The notes under the pieces: generated by a model | Told to the model about the DNA's origin: nothing | Seen by the model: the letters and a program-made list of their open reading frames with translations, nothing else | Database searches by the model: none | Part shown: in pieces, positions 15,339 through 23,207 of the stretch | How the letters are laid out: each line of letters begins with the position of its first letter | How positions within the stretch are numbered: the stretch's first letter is position 1 | Source: Deltaproteobacteria bacterium ADurb.Bin151 | Lineage (GTDB): Bacteria; Desulfobacterota; Syntrophia; Syntrophales; Smithellaceae | Reading direction: 5' to 3' | Assembly: GCA_002070455.1 (NCBI GenBank) | Contig: MWDG01000027.1 | Coordinates: 1-34,477, forward strand | Length of the DNA stretch: 34,477 nucleotides | Translations under genes and position numbers: made by a program

Positions 15339-16589
15339 ATGAAAAAAACATCAACGATCATAAAGCCGGAAGATCTTGACCGTGTCAGGCTCAAAGCCAT
15401 CCATAATGATCTTTTCCCCGTTTATGACGGGATTCTGCGGTCGCTGCATCAGCGGGTGCTGTCGGTTTTAAGAGCAAACGGCTGTTTCCCGACGGTCAAA
15501 TACCGCATCAAGCATTTTGATGCCTATTTTGATAAACTGGTTAGAATATCCCGCCAGTACCGGGGAAGCAGTGCACCCGTGATCTCGGACATCCTGGGCT
15601 TAAGGATCATCTGTCCCTTCCTGGAAGATCTGGAAATGGTTGAAAGGCTGGTCAAGGATCACTTCCTTGTTGTTGAAATGGAACGTAAAGGATCCCGTCG
15701 TGCGCTGGGCGAATTTGGTTACGAATCCGTTCATTTTCTTATCAAAATCGATCCGGTTGCCCGGAAGAAGGAACTGCCTTTTACCGCGAATGTCTGTGAA
15801 GTGCAGCTACGGACAATTCTGCAGGATGCCTGGGCCGAGGTCGAGCATGAGCTCATTTACAAGTCGGATATCAGTCTGCCGAATGAGTCGATCAAACGCA
15901 AGCTGGCATCCCTCAACGCCACACTGACCCTGTCTGATTTGATCTTTCAGGAAATCCGCGATTATCAGAAGGAAATCCGTGAACGAAACCGTCAGCGCCG
16001 CCGGAGCCTGGAAACCAAACTGGCTGATGCGCCGGGTATTCAGGAGGATTTGAGCGTTTTACAGGAAAATGACAGGCAACCTGCTCCCAGCATTGACCTG
16101 GGTTCTGTCATGGGAGAAACAAATCTGGAGAAAGCCCTGCTGGCAGCGCTTACCGCACATAGCAGCGGCCATCTGGAAAATGCCGTTGATATTTATACGT
16201 CGATTCTTCGCCTGAAAATCAAGGATTCGGTCCGATCCCTTGTTTACAATCACCGGGGCATGGCCTATTTTGGACTGTCTGATTATCCCCAGGCGATTCG
16301 CGATTTTTCCAGATCCATCGCCTATAATCCTGAAAATGTCCGTTGTTACAATAACCGGGCGCTGACCTTCCGGGTCCTGAAGCGATATGACCGGTCCCTC
16401 GAAGACTACGACCGTTCGATCGCCCTCAATCCCTGTCTGTTAGATGGATTCTGGGGACGGGCCCAGACGCTTTATGAAATGAAGCTTTACACACAGGCAT
16501 TGTCCGATTGCGAAAAGGCCCTAAGCATTCAAAATGACTTTGTCCCTGCCCAGTCCCTCGTCAAACGCCTCAACAAATTGATTTTCTGA
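15339..16589 (+). CDS. RelA/SpoT nucleotide synthetase domain fused to TPR repeats
   Basis: The protein is 416 aa. The RelA_SpoT synthetase core spans about residues 35-180 and appears intact: VKYRIK (53-58), SDILGLRI with D84 as metal ligand, GYESVH (127-132), CEVQLRT (153-159) and AWAEVEHELIYK (164-175). A charged helical stretch follows, then about three TPR-like repeats at 265-405 (YNHRGMAYFGLSDYPQAIRDFSR, CYNNRALTFRVLKRYDRSLEDY, GFWGRAQTLYEMKLYTQALSDC). There is no hydrolase, TGS or ACT domain. It should transfer pyrophosphate from ATP to a guanine nucleotide, or, like toxSAS enzymes, to another acceptor. TPRs would bring a protein partner or sensor. It sits last in a run with the NMO and phosphatase genes. 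Confidence 0.88.
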   Translation: MKKTSTIIKPEDLDRVRLKAIHNDLFPVYDGILRSLHQRVLSVLRANGCFPTVKYRIKHFDAYFDKLVRISRQYRGSSAPVISDILGLRIICPFLEDLEMVERLVKDHFLVVEMERKGSRRALGEFGYESVHFLIKIDPVARKKELPFTANVCEVQLRTILQDAWAEVEHELIYKSDISLPNESIKRKLASLNATLTLSDLIFQEIRDYQKEIRERNRQRRRSLETKLADAPGIQEDLSVLQENDRQPAPSIDLGSVMGETNLEKALLAALTAHSSGHLENAVDIYTSILRLKIKDSVRSLVYNHRGMAYFGLSDYPQAIRDFSRSIAYNPENVRCYNNRALTFRVLKRYDRSLEDYDRSIALNPCLLDGFWGRAQTLYEMKLYTQALSDCEKALSIQNDFVPAQSLVKRLNKLIF

Positions 16590-16629
16590 TGAGGGTCGCG
16601 CCGCCCGAATGGAAATCAAGCTTTTCTTT

Positions 16630-17997
16630 CTATGAAAACAATTTGCCGGGATTAAACAGGCAATCCGGATCCAGCAGGTCTTTTATCCGCTTCATCAGGA
16701 TGAGGCTCTCGCCGTGTTCCTGATTCATAAACGGGATTTTACCAATGCCGATGCCGTGCTCGCCGGTGCAGGTGCCTTCAAATTCCAGTGCCTTTGCTAC
16801 AATGTTGAGACTTGCTTCCTCCACTCGTTTCCATCGTTTCGGGTTCTGCGGATCGTCCATGACATGAACGTGAAGGTTGCCGTCGCCGGCATGACCGAAA
16901 AGATAAGCTTTTAAGTCACGAACCTCATTTTTGCTGTAGGCGACCATTTCAGAATAGCGGGACAGCGGTACGGCCACATCCATAATCAGGGGGGAAAGGC
17001 CGATGTGGCATCGTTTGATGGATTCGTAAGTCTGATGGCGGATTTCCCACAATCTTGCCCTTTCTTCGGACCCGATTCCCTTGTCGATGGTAAGGGAATG
17101 ATTGCCATGGCAGATTTCTTCCACGAAAGTCATTTCTTCCCTGAGTCCCGGCTCGCTGAAACCGGAAAATTCCATCAGCAGCGTCGGATGTTCTTCCAGG
17201 GTCAATCCCCGGTCCTGATTGAGCGCGTGGACGACATTGGCATCCAGAAACTCCATCGCCGCGGGGGCGAGTCCTGAACGCATGATATGATAAACCGTTT
17301 TCGTCGCATCAAGGATGGTCGGAAAGGTTGCCCGCACGGCCATGAAGTTGGCCGGCAGCCCCGCCAGTTTGAGGGTTGCTTCTGTGACAATGCAAAGCGT
17401 GCCTTCCGATCCGGTAAAAAACGCCGGAAGATTGTATCCCGATGAAGATTTCCGCGCCCGGCTTCCGGTCCTGATCACGGTCCCTCCAGGCAGAACAGCT
17501 GTCAGCCGCATGACGTAGTCTTTTGTGGCGCCGTATCGGACAGACCGGATGCCGCTGGCATTGTTTCCGATCATACCGCCAATGGTCGCGGCGGCTCCCG
17601 GATCCGGTGGGAAAAAAAGACCTTCACAGGCAAGTGCCCTGTTGAGTTCCTTGTAAATGACTCCGGCCTGAACGTCTGCCTGGAAGTCTTCGGCGCGGAT
17701 GGCGAGGATCTGATTCATTTCGCCAAAATCGATGACCATCCCGCCCCGCACCGGAATAGGATTGCCTTCCAGGCTGGTGCCCGCTCCCCACGCGGTAACA
17801 GGAATTTGGTTCCGGCAAGCCCATTGGACAAGGAGACTGACTTCTTCCGTAGTACGCGGCCACACGACAACATCCGGTAGAGATGCCGTGTGGAACGATT
17901 CATCATGGGAATGCAGGGCGAGAACAGACTCCCCTGCGGAAACCCTTCGGTCGTCAAGGATGCCTTTCAGTTCGCTTAAATCTATTCTTTTATTCAT
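16630..17997 (-). CDS. FAD-linked 2-hydroxyacid oxidase/dehydrogenase (GlcD / D-lactate dehydrogenase type)
   Basis: The protein is 455 aa from ATG 17997 (MNKRIDLSELKG); upstream extension needs a TTG with no ribosome site. The PCMH-type FAD domain is clear: DVVVWPRTTEEVSLLVQWA, TAWGAGTSLEGNPIP, FFPPDPGAAATIGGMIGNNASGIRSVRYGATKDYV and GSEGTLCIVTEATLKL. The C-terminal cap has YLFGHAGDGNLHVHV and CTGEHGIGIGK, which bind substrate and metal in GlcD/DLD enzymes. It oxidises glycolate, D-lactate or a similar hydroxyacid. It overlaps the transglutaminase-like gene by eight bases and is the last of three minus-strand genes led by an alcohol dehydrogenase. Confidence 0.9.
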   Translation of the reverse strand: MNKRIDLSELKGILDDRRVSAGESVLALHSHDESFHTASLPDVVVWPRTTEEVSLLVQWACRNQIPVTAWGAGTSLEGNPIPVRGGMVIDFGEMNQILAIRAEDFQADVQAGVIYKELNRALACEGLFFPPDPGAAATIGGMIGNNASGIRSVRYGATKDYVMRLTAVLPGGTVIRTGSRARKSSSGYNLPAFFTGSEGTLCIVTEATLKLAGLPANFMAVRATFPTILDATKTVYHIMRSGLAPAAMEFLDANVVHALNQDRGLTLEEHPTLLMEFSGFSEPGLREEMTFVEEICHGNHSLTIDKGIGSEERARLWEIRHQTYESIKRCHIGLSPLIMDVAVPLSRYSEMVAYSKNEVRDLKAYLFGHAGDGNLHVHVMDDPQNPKRWKRVEEASLNIVAKALEFEGTCTGEHGIGIGKIPFMNQEHGESLILMKRIKDLLDPDCLFNPGKLFS

Positions 17998-18694
17998 GGC
18001 GTGATATTCCGGACTGCTTTGCCTCGGTCTCCTGCTGTGCTTCGCGTTCAAAATCTCCGCCGTGGTTTTTACGGGCCAGATAGGTTTTTACCACATCGCT
18101 GTAGCGGGTCAGAAACGTGTTGATAATTGCATCGTAAGGCAGATCGGCAAAGGATCCGTGATCTTTAACGTATTCCATGTGGCGGCGTCCTTCCAGGTCA
18201 TAGGAATGAAAAACTGCATCGTTAACCCCGTCGAATTCCAGCGGCTTTACCTTGAACTTTTTGCACAGAGACAGATTGAATGTCGGAGTGACCTTGATCC
18301 ATCGGCCATCGAGCCAGACATCGTTGTAGCCATGATAATAAAAGGTATCCGTCCTCATCATTTTTCTGAGCCGCTCCGTTGTGAGGTGATTGCGGACATC
18401 GGCAAAATGGAGTTTACAGGGAATTTGCTCTGCGCGCATAACCGCGGCAAGAACAACCGCCTTGGCAACGCAGTAACCATAGCCCTGCCGCAGGATGGTG
18501 CTGGCCTTGAAAGCGTTTCTGGATGCTTCAATCCGGTATGGATCATAATAGATTTCATCCCGAACGGCATAGTAAAGCCGGATGGCTTTTTCCCGGGGGG
18601 CTGTCGCATTGTTAACGGCTTTTTGTGCAAAAGCTCGAACCACCGGCGTGTCAGTGTCGATAAATTCTGTTGGTTTTAAATATTCTTCGTGCAT
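17990..18694 (-). CDS. Transglutaminase-like (papain-fold) protein
   Basis: The protein is 234 aa. It has a helical lead (TPVVRAFAQKAV, PREKAIRLYYAVRDEIYYDPY) and then a Cys-containing helix (STILRQGYGYCVAKAVVLAAVMRAEQIPCKLHFADV) and HGYNDVWLDGRWIKVTPTFN, which supply the Cys, His and aspartate or polar positions of the transglutaminase-core fold. No signal peptide is seen, so it is probably cytoplasmic. Bacterial proteins of this type act as proteases, amidases or cross-linkers; no substrate can be named. The gene follows the alcohol dehydrogenase after nine bases and overlaps the FAD oxidase by eight, so the three are co-transcribed. Ribosome site AAAGGGAA. Confidence 0.82.
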   Translation of the reverse strand: MHEEYLKPTEFIDTDTPVVRAFAQKAVNNATAPREKAIRLYYAVRDEIYYDPYRIEASRNAFKASTILRQGYGYCVAKAVVLAAVMRAEQIPCKLHFADVRNHLTTERLRKMMRTDTFYYHGYNDVWLDGRWIKVTPTFNLSLCKKFKVKPLEFDGVNDAVFHSYDLEGRRHMEYVKDHGSFADLPYDAIINTFLTRYSDVVKTYLARKNHGGDFEREAQQETEAKQSGISRHE

Positions 18695-18703
18695 GGTTCC
18701 CTT

Positions 18704-19714
18704 TCAGGGTTTGATCATGACCTTGATCGCAGACGGATCTCCATCCTGGGTCCGAAAAGCTTCCGCCGCTTCGTCCAGTGAGAAGCGATGCGTGATCATA
18801 TTTTGTGTTTTGACTTTACCCTCTTTGAGCAATTGAATGGCTGCCGGGAAATTGCCTCCCAGACAGCCGGTCAGAGTCAGGTTTTTGCTGATCACGGAAA
18901 GGGGCTGCCAGGTGAGCGGTTCTTCATAGATGCCTACCAGCATGATCTTTCCACCACCGCGCGCGATGACCACACTTTGGTCAAAAGTTTCCTGGGTACC
19001 AGCGCATTCAAAGACTGTGTTTGCGCCGAGGTTTCCCGATGCTTCCATGATGACCTTGACCGTATCTTCCAGGGCTGCATCAATCACAATGTCCGCGCCG
19101 CATTTTTCAGCCGCAGCCAGGCGCGACGATCTTCGTCCAGCTGCCAAAATTTGTTTTACGCCGGCCGCTTTGAGCACCTGGACAGCGTAAAGCCCGATGA
19201 CCCCTAAACCGATAACGGCGACGATCTCATTTTCTTTGGGCTGGCTGCGGTTGACGGAAAAATAAGAAATCGACAAGGGCTCTACCGATGCCGCATCTTC
19301 GTACGTCAATTCTTGGGGGATCGGGAAAATGCTGCGACCCGGAGCGGCGAAAGGCACATGAACATACTCTGCCATTGCACCGGGAAAGTGATACCCGAGA
19401 AGGGCCATGTCTGAACATCGGTGCTTTTTGCCTTCATGGCACCAGTAACATTTTTCGCAGGGAGAAAAGCCGACGGCGGTGCAGCGTGTTCCTGTCGTAA
19501 TATCTTTCACAGCTGCTCCAACTTCCACAATGTCGCCGCTGAATTCATGTCCGAAGATTGTTCCATCATGGCCGTCATGTCTGTAATAGTGCAGATCGGA
19601 GCCACACACTCCGCAGGAGTTGACTTTGATGATTACCCCATGCGGTGTGCAAACAGGATCGGGAACGGTTTCGGTTCGTATGTCTTTTGCCCCGTGCAAG
19701 ACTGCAGCTTTCAT
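18704..19714 (-). CDS. Zinc-dependent medium-chain alcohol dehydrogenase
   Basis: The protein is 336 aa from ATG 19714, which has GGAGGAAAA just upstream. Catalytic zinc ligands are in CGVCGSDLHYY and GHEFSGDIVEVG; the structural zinc loop is CEKCYWCHEGKKHRC. The Rossmann motif is GLGVIG. The segment after the second strand reads AAGRRSSRL with no acidic residue, suggesting NADP(H) rather than NAD(H). It resembles sorbitol/threonine/butanediol dehydrogenases. It leads the three-gene minus-strand operon ending in a hydroxyacid oxidase, so a polyol or diol route to a hydroxyacid is possible (inference). Confidence 0.9.
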   Translation of the reverse strand: MKAAVLHGAKDIRTETVPDPVCTPHGVIIKVNSCGVCGSDLHYYRHDGHDGTIFGHEFSGDIVEVGAAVKDITTGTRCTAVGFSPCEKCYWCHEGKKHRCSDMALLGYHFPGAMAEYVHVPFAAPGRSIFPIPQELTYEDAASVEPLSISYFSVNRSQPKENEIVAVIGLGVIGLYAVQVLKAAGVKQILAAGRRSSRLAAAEKCGADIVIDAALEDTVKVIMEASGNLGANTVFECAGTQETFDQSVVIARGGGKIMLVGIYEEPLTWQPLSVISKNLTLTGCLGGNFPAAIQLLKEGKVKTQNMITHRFSLDEAAEAFRTQDGDPSAIKVMIKP

Positions 19715-19745
19715 GGTTTTCCTCCAGAGAGTTAGAATCGTTTTC

Positions 19746-19774
19746 TTTATTTCAAAGATTACAACCCCTGTCAA
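19746..19774 (-). promoter_or_regulatory. Possible promoter of the alcohol dehydrogenase operon
   Basis: On the minus strand a perfect TTGACA (19769-19774) is followed after 17 bases by AATAAA (19746-19751), about 32 bases before the ATG. The -10 is weak. Confidence 0.45.
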
Positions 19775-19861
19775 TATCGTGATTCAACAAAACGAAAACA
19801 GTATCAGTCATGCTTATAAAATCCTGTTGCAAAGAACAATGGGGTAGGCTATGAAAAATGC

Positions 19862-21493
19862 ATGCGCATTCCATGCCGGATCATATCCCTGTTGATGATT
19901 GTATTAATTGCGGCTTGCGGCCAGACACCGCAAACGGACAATTCAGTGAAATCTGCGGACAAGCCGCCTGCCTATGGCGACATTCTGGTTCGAGGTGATA
20001 TCGGTGATGCCAGCAACCTGATTCCGATTCTTGCGTCCGATTCCCCGTCTCATTCCGTTGCATCCATGGTGTACAACGGTCTGGTCAAATACGACAAAGA
20101 TATGAATATTGTGGGCGACCTTGCCGAATCCTGGGACATTTCTAAAAACGGCCTGGTAATTACCTTTAAACTGCGCAAAGGCGTGCGATGGCATGATGGA
20201 AAGCCGTTTACCGCCGCTGACGTTTTCTATACCTATCAGGTCATCACCGATCCCAAAACGCCGACCGCGTATGCCGGTGATTTTCTGAAAGTCAAGAAAG
20301 CGGAAGTCCTGGACGATTATACCTTTCGGGTGACTTATGACAAGCCCTTTGCGCCCGCCTTGATCAGCTGGTCTTCGGCAGTTCTGCCGCGTCATCTGCT
20401 CGAGGGCAAAGACATTACTAAAAATCCGCTTTCACGCCATCCCGTTGGTACGGGGCCTTATAAGTTTAAAGAATGGGTTGCCGGCCAGAAAATCGTTTTG
20501 TTGTCCAATGAGGATTATTTTGAAGAACGTCCCTACATTGATGGCCGGATCACGCGTATTATTCCCGATACCGCAACGATGTTTCTGGAACTGCGCGCCC
20601 GGAATATCGGCATGATGGGTCTTACTCCGCTTCAGTACACACGCCAGACCGATAACAATCTGTTCAAAGAGAACTTCAACAAATATCGTTATCTGGCCTT
20701 TGCTTATACATACCTAGGTTACAATCTGAAGAATCCCCTCTTTATGGATAAGCGGGTCAGGCAGGCTATTTCTCATGCGATTAACAAGGATGAAATCATC
20801 AGCGGAGTTTTGCTGGGATTGGGAAAGCCTGCTACGGGGCCTTATAAACACGGCACCTGGGCGTACAATGACAAAGTAAAGATCTACAATTATGATCCGG
20901 ACAAAGCACGCGATCTGATGAAACAGGCTGGCTGGTCAGACGCAAATAAAGACGGCATCCTGGAAAAAGACGGCAGACCCTTTGAGTTTGAAATTTTGAC
21001 CAACCAGGGCAATGAAACCAGGCAGAAATGCGCAGAGATCATTCAGCGCCAGCTCAGGGAAATCGGCATTACAGTGAAGATTCGCATTGTGGAATGGTCG
21101 GCGTTTGTGGCTGATTTTATCAACAAGCGACGATTTGACGCTGTAATTTTAGGCTGGACGATACCGCTTGATCCCGATGCCTATGATGTGTGGCATTCGA
21201 GTAAAACTGCTCCTGAAGAACTGAACTTTATTTCTTATAACAGTCCGGAAGCAGATGATATGCTGGATAAGGGACGCAGCACCTTCAATCAGGGTGAGCG
21301 CAAGAAGTATTACGACCGCTTCCAGGAAATCCTTGCAGAGGACCAGCCTTATACGTTTTTATATGTTCCCGATGAACTGATTATCATCTCGAAGCGTTTC
21401 CGTGGGGTGGAACCCGCCCCCATCGGTATTGGCCACAATATCATCAAGTGGTACGTCCCCAAAGATGAACAGAAATACACAATGACCCGATAA
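19862..21493 (+). CDS. Peptide/nickel-type ABC substrate-binding lipoprotein (SBP_bac_5)
   Basis: The 543-aa protein begins with a lipoprotein signal whose lipobox is LIAAC (Cys about 19), so it should be lipid-anchored. The body has SBP_bac_5 hallmarks: NLIPILASDSPSHSVASMVYNGLVKYDKDMN, LAESWDISKNGLVITFKLRKGVRWHDGKPFTAADV, GTGPYKFKEW, and KRVRQAISHAINKDEII. These receptors bind oligopeptides, nickel complexes or similar ligands. No permease or ATPase genes flank it, so it is an orphan. A TATAAA lies about 45 bases upstream, and the start lacks a strong ribosome site. lexA follows after 228 bases with its own promoter. Confidence 0.9.
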   Translation: MRIPCRIISLLMIVLIAACGQTPQTDNSVKSADKPPAYGDILVRGDIGDASNLIPILASDSPSHSVASMVYNGLVKYDKDMNIVGDLAESWDISKNGLVITFKLRKGVRWHDGKPFTAADVFYTYQVITDPKTPTAYAGDFLKVKKAEVLDDYTFRVTYDKPFAPALISWSSAVLPRHLLEGKDITKNPLSRHPVGTGPYKFKEWVAGQKIVLLSNEDYFEERPYIDGRITRIIPDTATMFLELRARNIGMMGLTPLQYTRQTDNNLFKENFNKYRYLAFAYTYLGYNLKNPLFMDKRVRQAISHAINKDEIISGVLLGLGKPATGPYKHGTWAYNDKVKIYNYDPDKARDLMKQAGWSDANKDGILEKDGRPFEFEILTNQGNETRQKCAEIIQRQLREIGITVKIRIVEWSAFVADFINKRRFDAVILGWTIPLDPDAYDVWHSSKTAPEELNFISYNSPEADDMLDKGRSTFNQGERKKYYDRFQEILAEDQPYTFLYVPDELIIISKRFRGVEPAPIGIGHNIIKWYVPKDEQKYTMTR

Positions 21494-21685
21494 GGACCTC
21501 TATACCAAACACCTTTTCCGGGCTTTGCCTGCCTCAATTTAAGGGTATTGGGGTTATTATCCACCATTATACTTTTTTTGCATATCGGCATAATTTTCTT
21601 GATTTTTTTCGGGTGGCATGCCGCCCAGAACATTTCGAACTGGTATCAAAAAAACCGTAACAGTAATTTTTTTGAAAAAAAGCAC

Positions 21686-21714
21686 TTGACATTAGAACGA
21701 TCGTTCTATATAAA
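21686..21714 (+). promoter_or_regulatory. lexA promoter with LexA operator between -35 and -10
   Basis: TTGACA (21686-21691), a 17-base spacer and TATAAA (21709-21714) form a near-consensus promoter. The perfect 16-base palindrome TAGAACGATCGTTCTA (21693-21708) fills the spacer and contains GAAC-N4-GTTC, the Gram-positive-type SOS box core. Transcription would begin about base 21721, practically at the ATG (21722), so the mRNA may be leaderless. Confidence 0.88.
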
Positions 21715-21721
21715 TGAAGCC

Positions 21722-22309
21722 ATGAAAAAAACAAGAGACATTAAATCTGTTGAGCAAAGTCTGGTTGCGTTTTATCGTGACTCAAAGCGGATGCCCACCT
21801 ACGCCGAAATGATGGACCTGTTTGAGGTTCGGTCTAAAAGCGTCGTTTCCTACTGGATTGAAAAGCTCATAGAACAGGGTGTTTTGGAAAAAGATAGTCA
21901 GGGCCATCTCAAACTTTCCGGGATTTCTTTTGGTATTCCGCTGGTCGGCAATGTTGCTGCGGGGCTTCCCGTGTCTGCCGAAGAAAACATGCACGATGTC
22001 GTATCAATGGATGAATACCTGGTGAAAAAACCGGATTCTTCCTTTTTACTGCGTGTTACCGGTGATTCGATGATCGGTGCAGGCATCATGGAAGGCGACT
22101 TGGTGGTAGTTGAACAGGATCGTCAGCCAAAAAACGGAGACATTGTTCTGGCCGAGGTGGACGGACAATGGACGATGAAATACTTCCGCAAACAGGGCGG
22201 AGAAGTGATTCTGGAGGCCGCCAATCCAGCTTATCCCATAATCCATCCCCGGGAAGAACTTAAAATAGGTGGGGTGATCACCGCCTCCGTCAGAAAATAC
22301 CTGATGTAA
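21722..22309 (+). CDS. lexA: LexA repressor (S24 family self-cleaving regulator)
   Basis: The 195-aa protein has an N-terminal winged-helix domain (SVEQSLVAFYRDSKRMPTYAEMMDLFEV, then SKSVVSYWIEKLIEQGVL) and a C-terminal S24 peptidase domain. The self-cleavage bond is A80-G81 (NVAAGLP), the nucleophile S116 is in TGDSMIGAGI and the general base K153 is in TMKYFRK, so RecA-stimulated autocleavage should work. It represses SOS genes, including its own, through the palindrome in its promoter. I set the start at 21722; an open frame continues upstream to 21548 but would place the promoter inside coding sequence. No Shine-Dalgarno sequence precedes the ATG. A small membrane-protein gene follows 28 bases after the stop. 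Confidence 0.92.
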   Translation: MKKTRDIKSVEQSLVAFYRDSKRMPTYAEMMDLFEVRSKSVVSYWIEKLIEQGVLEKDSQGHLKLSGISFGIPLVGNVAAGLPVSAEENMHDVVSMDEYLVKKPDSSFLLRVTGDSMIGAGIMEGDLVVVEQDRQPKNGDIVLAEVDGQWTMKYFRKQGGEVILEAANPAYPIIHPREELKIGGVITASVRKYLM

Positions 22310-22337
22310 CCTTAATCAATTACAGGGAGCAATCATT

Positions 22338-22562
22338 ATGAATAGTTTAACTCATATAGCCACATTTGAGCTTGATGACAATAAAGTTAAATACACCTCA
22401 TTTCATCGTGATTTTGTTTTTAAGATGAGACTAATTTCGAAAAATGCCGGGGATTCCGCAGTAACGAAGGCGGACAAGATCATTAATGTGGCGGGTGCAG
22501 TTGCAGTTCTTTTTGCCGGCTTGTATTTTGTTCCATTGTCGCTTTTCATTCTAATGGGATAG
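22338..22562 (+). CDS. Small membrane protein downstream of lexA, unknown function
   Basis: I do not recognise this 74-aa protein. Its N-terminal half is polar (about 1-45) and its C-terminal part (about 49-72) is one long hydrophobic segment rich in V, A, L and F, so it should be a single-pass inner-membrane protein. The ribosome site (AGGGAGC, 8 bases before ATG) is good, and it lies 28 bases after lexA without a visible terminator or promoter between, so co-transcription with lexA is likely. By analogy with small SOS-induced membrane proteins such as YneA, SidA or TisB it might affect division or the membrane, but that is inference from position and shape only. Confidence 0.65.
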   Translation: MNSLTHIATFELDDNKVKYTSFHRDFVFKMRLISKNAGDSAVTKADKIINVAGAVAVLFAGLYFVPLSLFILMG

Positions 22563-23207
22563 CAACTGGATATACAGAAACATCAGTGCCAGTAAGGATC
22601 TGTATACGGTCGTCTCTTTCAAATCCTAAAAATTGAATATTCAAATAGTTTTTTCAGGGCTGGACGTGGTCAGAGTTCTGGTTGAATGCATTGGTCATTC
22701 AATCCATCGGCAGGCGTCGAAGTGATTCAGGTAGCCCCTGTTGAAGGTGCATCAGGTTCAGATCGATATCCGGTCGAATGCGAACAGGTGAAAGAGTTGG
22801 AGTTGGAAGTTCAAAAGGGGTGAGCAGTCGTTTCAAGAATCGCTTCAGAAGAATCAGGTCATTTTCAAAGTCAGTGAACAACAGGGGGCTACCTCATATT
22901 TTTAAAAATAATGATCCTTTCGGATCATTTGTCATATATAAACAGCAATGAGCGTACCATAATGATAATATTCAGTAAAAATACACTAATAATATGTTAA
23001 ATATTTGAATATATTATGTATTATTTATGATCACTCGTCAGGAGCTTGTTGGTTTCCTGTGATTATTACGCCGATTGTTGCTTTCCCTACAAAATATGTA
23101 GATTGGGTAATTAAAGAATGGAAATGTTTTATTGCGATGAGATAGAGACGTCCTGCTAGAGACATAATCAATAAATATAACTATTTGTTATATTATTAGC
23201 GTGGCGT
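22563..23207. other. AT-rich intergenic region with two hairpins, no recognisable gene
   Basis: No convincing gene is present in these 645 bases. The first part (to about 22885) has normal composition and a minus-strand open frame of 60 codons (22699-22881) without a recognisable motif. The rest is very AT-rich. A perfect hairpin AATGATCC-TTTC-GGATCATT lies at 22910-22929, and AATATAAC-TATTT-GTTATATT at 23174-23194, just past the stop of the minus-strand helicase gene. The second may serve as that gene's weak transcription end. Confidence 0.6.

Noticed and set aside
21548..21721. N-terminal extension of LexA with a hydrophobic segment
   Set aside because: It would begin at a TTG and would put the consensus promoter and operator inside coding sequence; LexA homology starts at 21722.
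22699..22881. 60-codon minus-strand open frame
   Set aside because: No ribosome site or recognisable motif seen; could be a decayed fragment but nothing supports a gene.
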